Of a stretch of DNA of 9,303 nt, positions 7,316 through 9,303 are shown one piece after another. Location of the stretch: contig DAOVHI010000047.1 of the NCBI GenBank assembly GCA_030671985.1, positions 1-9,303 on the forward strand, given 5' to 3'. The notes under the pieces were generated by a model. It was not told where the DNA came from. It saw only the letters and a list, made by a program, of their open reading frames with translations, and did no database searches. The position numbers and the translations under genes were made by a program. The DNA comes from a bacterium (GTDB lineage Bacteria > JAHJDO01). The first letter of the stretch is position 1; every line of letters starts with the position of its first letter.

Positions 7316-7320
7316 GGAGG
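7316..7320 (+). promoter_or_regulatory. Ribosome binding site deciding the gdhA start
   Basis: GGAGG lies 6 bases before the ATG at 7327 but only 3 bases before the adjoining in-frame GTG at 7324. The spacing favours the ATG, giving MAFNLW rather than MMAFNLW. Confidence 0.7.
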
Positions 7321-7326
7321 TAGGTG

Positions 7327-8571
7327 ATGGCGTTTAATCTGTGGCACAACGCGTTAGAACTTTTTGACAATGTATCGAAAAAAATAAATCTGGACGAAGT
7401 AGCGCATAAAAGACTAAGTAAATGTGTGAGAGAGTTAACGGTTTCTATTCCTGTAAAATTGGATAATGGTGGTTTTGAGGTGTTTACAGGTTACAGGGTT
7501 CAGCACAATATACATCGCGGACCGTCTAAAGGCGGAATTAGATTTCATCCTGACGTAACTTTGGATGAAGTCAAAGCATTAGCAATGCTTATGACATGGA
7601 AGTGCGCCGTTGTCGGTATCCCATACGGCGGAGCAAAAGGCGGAGTCATCTGTGATCCGGCTAAGATGTCAATAGGAGAAATAGAAAAACTTGCAAGAAG
7701 ATACACCTCGGAAATAATAACGATAATAGGTCCTGAGAAAGATATTCCTGCTCCTGACATGAATACAAATCCTCAGGTCATGGCGTGGATTATGGATACA
7801 TACAGCATGGATAAGGGTTATGTTGTTCCCGGCGTGGTAACAGGAAAACCAATATCCATAGGCGGTTCTCAGGGAAGGGAAGAAGCGACAGGAAGAGGCG
7901 TCATGTACACAACGTTAAATACACTTAAACATTTTAATATGGATATAGAGCACACGTCTGTCGTTATTCAGGGCTATGGAAATGTTGGAAAAGCAACTGC
8001 TGAACTTCTTTATAAAGAGGGCTGCAAAATTGTAGGTGTTGGGGATGTTTATGGAAGCATCTGTAATCCTCATGGATTGGATATAACAAAGCTTAGCAAG
8101 CATTGGGCTGACACAGGCAGTGTGATTAAATATAAGGACGCAGACAGTGTAGAGAACAAGGATCTCCTTGAGTTAGAATGCGATGTTTTGATACCTGCTG
8201 CTTTGGAAGGACAGATAAGAGAGGATAATGCTGAAAAGATTAAAGCGAAGATTATTATTGAGGCTGCAAATGGTCCGGTAACTCCCGGGGCAGACAATAT
8301 TCTAAGACAAAAAAATATATGTGTAGTTCCTGACATTCTGGCAAATGCAGGAGGAGTAACTGTTTCATATTTTGAATGGGTGCAGGGGCTACAGAGTTAT
8401 TTCTGGAGTAAGAGGGAAGTTAATCTCAAGCTGAGAGATATTATAACAAAGGCGTTTTACGATGTTTTGGCGATATCGGAAAAAGAGAATGTTGATATGA
8501 GAATGGCCTCATATATGCTTGCTGTAGGCAGAGTGGCAGAGGCTGTAAAAATAAGAGGGCTATATCCATAA
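7327..8571 (+). CDS. gdhA: Glutamate dehydrogenase (Glu/Leu/Phe/Val dehydrogenase family)
   Basis: Cytoplasmic enzyme interconverting 2-oxoglutarate plus ammonium with glutamate using NAD(P)H. The 414 residues fit the short hexameric bacterial/archaeal (RocG/GudB-like) class. The N-terminal substrate domain shows GYRVQHNIHRGPSKGGIRFHP, the TWK lysine (K92), IPYGGAKGG with the catalytic Lys (K104) and PAPDMNT with the catalytic Asp (D144). The nucleotide domain shows VVIQGYGNVG (GxGxxG at 216-221) and VGVGDVYG, whose Asp (240) ends the second strand; this is a hint toward NAD(H) but not proof. C-terminal motifs include EAANGPVTPGAD, PDILANAGGVTVSYFEWVQ and the terminal MASYMLAVGRVAEA. The substrate-pocket context looks like glutamate rather than leucine dehydrogenase, whose proteins are shorter. 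It follows glnB by 19 bases in the same transcription unit and precedes glmS by 3 bases, indicating a nitrogen-assimilation operon. Confidence 0.94.
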   Translation: MAFNLWHNALELFDNVSKKINLDEVAHKRLSKCVRELTVSIPVKLDNGGFEVFTGYRVQHNIHRGPSKGGIRFHPDVTLDEVKALAMLMTWKCAVVGIPYGGAKGGVICDPAKMSIGEIEKLARRYTSEIITIIGPEKDIPAPDMNTNPQVMAWIMDTYSMDKGYVVPGVVTGKPISIGGSQGREEATGRGVMYTTLNTLKHFNMDIEHTSVVIQGYGNVGKATAELLYKEGCKIVGVGDVYGSICNPHGLDITKLSKHWADTGSVIKYKDADSVENKDLLELECDVLIPAALEGQIREDNAEKIKAKIIIEAANGPVTPGADNILRQKNICVVPDILANAGGVTVSYFEWVQGLQSYFWSKREVNLKLRDIITKAFYDVLAISEKENVDMRMASYMLAVGRVAEAVKIRGLYP

Positions 8572-8574
8572 ATT

Positions 8575-9303
8575 ATGTGCGGAATTATAGGATATATAGG
8601 TTTTCGTAAAGCAGTTCCGGTGATTATTGAAGGTTTGAATAAGCTGGAATATCGCGGCTATGATTCATCAGGTATTGCTGTCCTGGAGGGTGGTGCTCTA
8701 AAAAGATTTCGAGCAGAAGGAAAGATAAACAAGTTAGAAAAAAAGATTTGTAAAAAGAATTTGTCAGGAAATATAGCATTAGGTCATACCAGATGGGCGA
8801 CTCATGGAAAACCGTCCGAAGAGAATGCTCATCCGCACACCGATTGCAATAAACGCCTGGTAGTGGTTCATAACGGGATCATAGAAAACTATCTTAAGCT
8901 TAAAACCCAGCTCGTCTCAGAAGGGCATAAGTTTGAATCCGAAACCGATACGGAGGTAATAGCTCATCTAATAGAGGACAACATAAGCGAAGGATTACTT
9001 GAATCGTTAAGAATTACTTTGAGCAAAATAAACGGCTCTTATGCATTAGCTGTAATTAGCGAAGACGAGCCTGATAAGATAGTCGTTGCCCGTTCTAAAA
9101 GTCCTTTAATTATTGGTCTGGGAAGCGGCGAGAACTTTATAGGTTCAGATGTTCCTGCCTTTCTGAATTATTCCAGACGAGTAGTATATTTGAAAGATGG
9201 AGAAATAGGTGTACTAACCAAGGATAAAGTAAAGATTTATAAAGGAGAAGTTGAGAAAAAATTCAAAAGCGTATCGATAAAATGGGATAGCGCTATGGCG
9301 GAG
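8575..9303 (+). CDS. glmS: Glutamine--fructose-6-phosphate aminotransferase (isomerizing), 5' part
   Basis: The first 243 codons of the enzyme making glucosamine-6-phosphate from fructose-6-phosphate and glutamine, the entry to UDP-GlcNAc for peptidoglycan (and lipid A in diderms). The frame stays open to the window end. The visible part is the class II (Ntn) glutaminase domain: MCGIIGYIG with nucleophile Cys2, LEYRGYDSSGIA (24-35), GHTRWATHGKP (70-80), AHPH (85-88), HNGIIENY (99-106) with the oxyanion Asn-Gly, and ETDTEV (123-128) with the substrate-binding Asp125. The linker toward the sugar isomerase domains begins near the end (IKWDSAMAE); the two SIS domains, which should follow, are outside the window. 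The start is fixed by the required MCG N-terminus. It is 3 bases after the gdhA stop, with only GAGGG 15 bases upstream, so coupling to gdhA translation is likely. That gap leaves no room for a glmS ribozyme. Confidence 0.96.
   Translation, partial: MCGIIGYIGFRKAVPVIIEGLNKLEYRGYDSSGIAVLEGGALKRFRAEGKINKLEKKICKKNLSGNIALGHTRWATHGKPSEENAHPHTDCNKRLVVVHNGIIENYLKLKTQLVSEGHKFESETDTEVIAHLIEDNISEGLLESLRITLSKINGSYALAVISEDEPDKIVVARSKSPLIIGLGSGENFIGSDVPAFLNYSRRVVYLKDGEIGVLTKDKVKIYKGEVEKKFKSVSIKWDSAMAE

Noticed and set aside
8560-8577. glmS ribozyme or riboswitch upstream of glmS
   Set aside because: glmS starts 3 bases after the gdhA stop, and the preceding sequence is conserved GDH coding sequence, so there is no untranslated leader to hold a ribozyme.

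Overview
The window is a dense bacterial housekeeping segment. All nine genes lie on the + strand with almost no spacing: lspA (3' part), lgt, trkA, trkH, gatA, gatB, glnB (PII), gdhA and glmS (5' part). There are no tRNA or rRNA genes, no CRISPR array and no recognisable transposase or integrase. The longest gene-free stretch is about 75 bases (6891-6965). The flanking genes are AT-rich (hand-counted 60-base lines gave about 25-43% GC), prefer AGA/AGG arginine codons and show purine-rich Shine-Dalgarno sites. GatAB implies indirect, transamidation-based charging of Gln-tRNA and/or Asn-tRNA. The Lgt and PII variants do not look like Enterobacteria. I infer a low-GC, probably anaerobic and perhaps uncultured lineage (an Omnitrophota-like phylum is one guess), but the phylum cannot be settled from the sequence alone.

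Layout. Bases 1-1128 hold the lipoprotein maturation pair lspA-lgt. Bases 1131-3936 hold a complete Trk potassium uptake pair: trkA (cytoplasmic NAD-binding gating protein) and trkH (membrane channel subunit). Bases 4003-6890 hold gatA-gatB, overlapping by 4 bases, with no gatC next to them. A 75-base gap containing a good sigma70-type promoter candidate precedes glnB-gdhA (6966-8571). glmS follows 3 bases later and runs off the window end.

How the genes work together. lgt and lspA are consecutive enzymes of lipoprotein processing. TrkA and TrkH form one K+ transporter. GatA and GatB are two subunits of one amidotransferase and need a GatC encoded elsewhere. PII, glutamate dehydrogenase and glutamine:fructose-6-phosphate amidotransferase form a nitrogen-assimilation group: 2-oxoglutarate/energy sensing, glutamate formation, and glutamine nitrogen use for amino sugars.

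Most interesting points: (1) the trkA-trkH block has clearly higher GC and different codon use from both flanks and is bracketed by an exact 9-bp direct repeat (AGGGTAGAT), consistent with a cassette inserted into an older lgt-gatA junction; (2) the PII protein has a T-loop one residue shorter than E. coli GlnB and lacks all T-loop tyrosines, so it cannot be uridylylated at the usual site, yet it sits directly in front of a glutamate dehydrogenase gene; (3) gatC is missing from the gat operon; (4) Lgt carries substitutions at positions known to matter in E. coli Lgt. I found no clearly new multi-gene system; these are the deviations worth testing.
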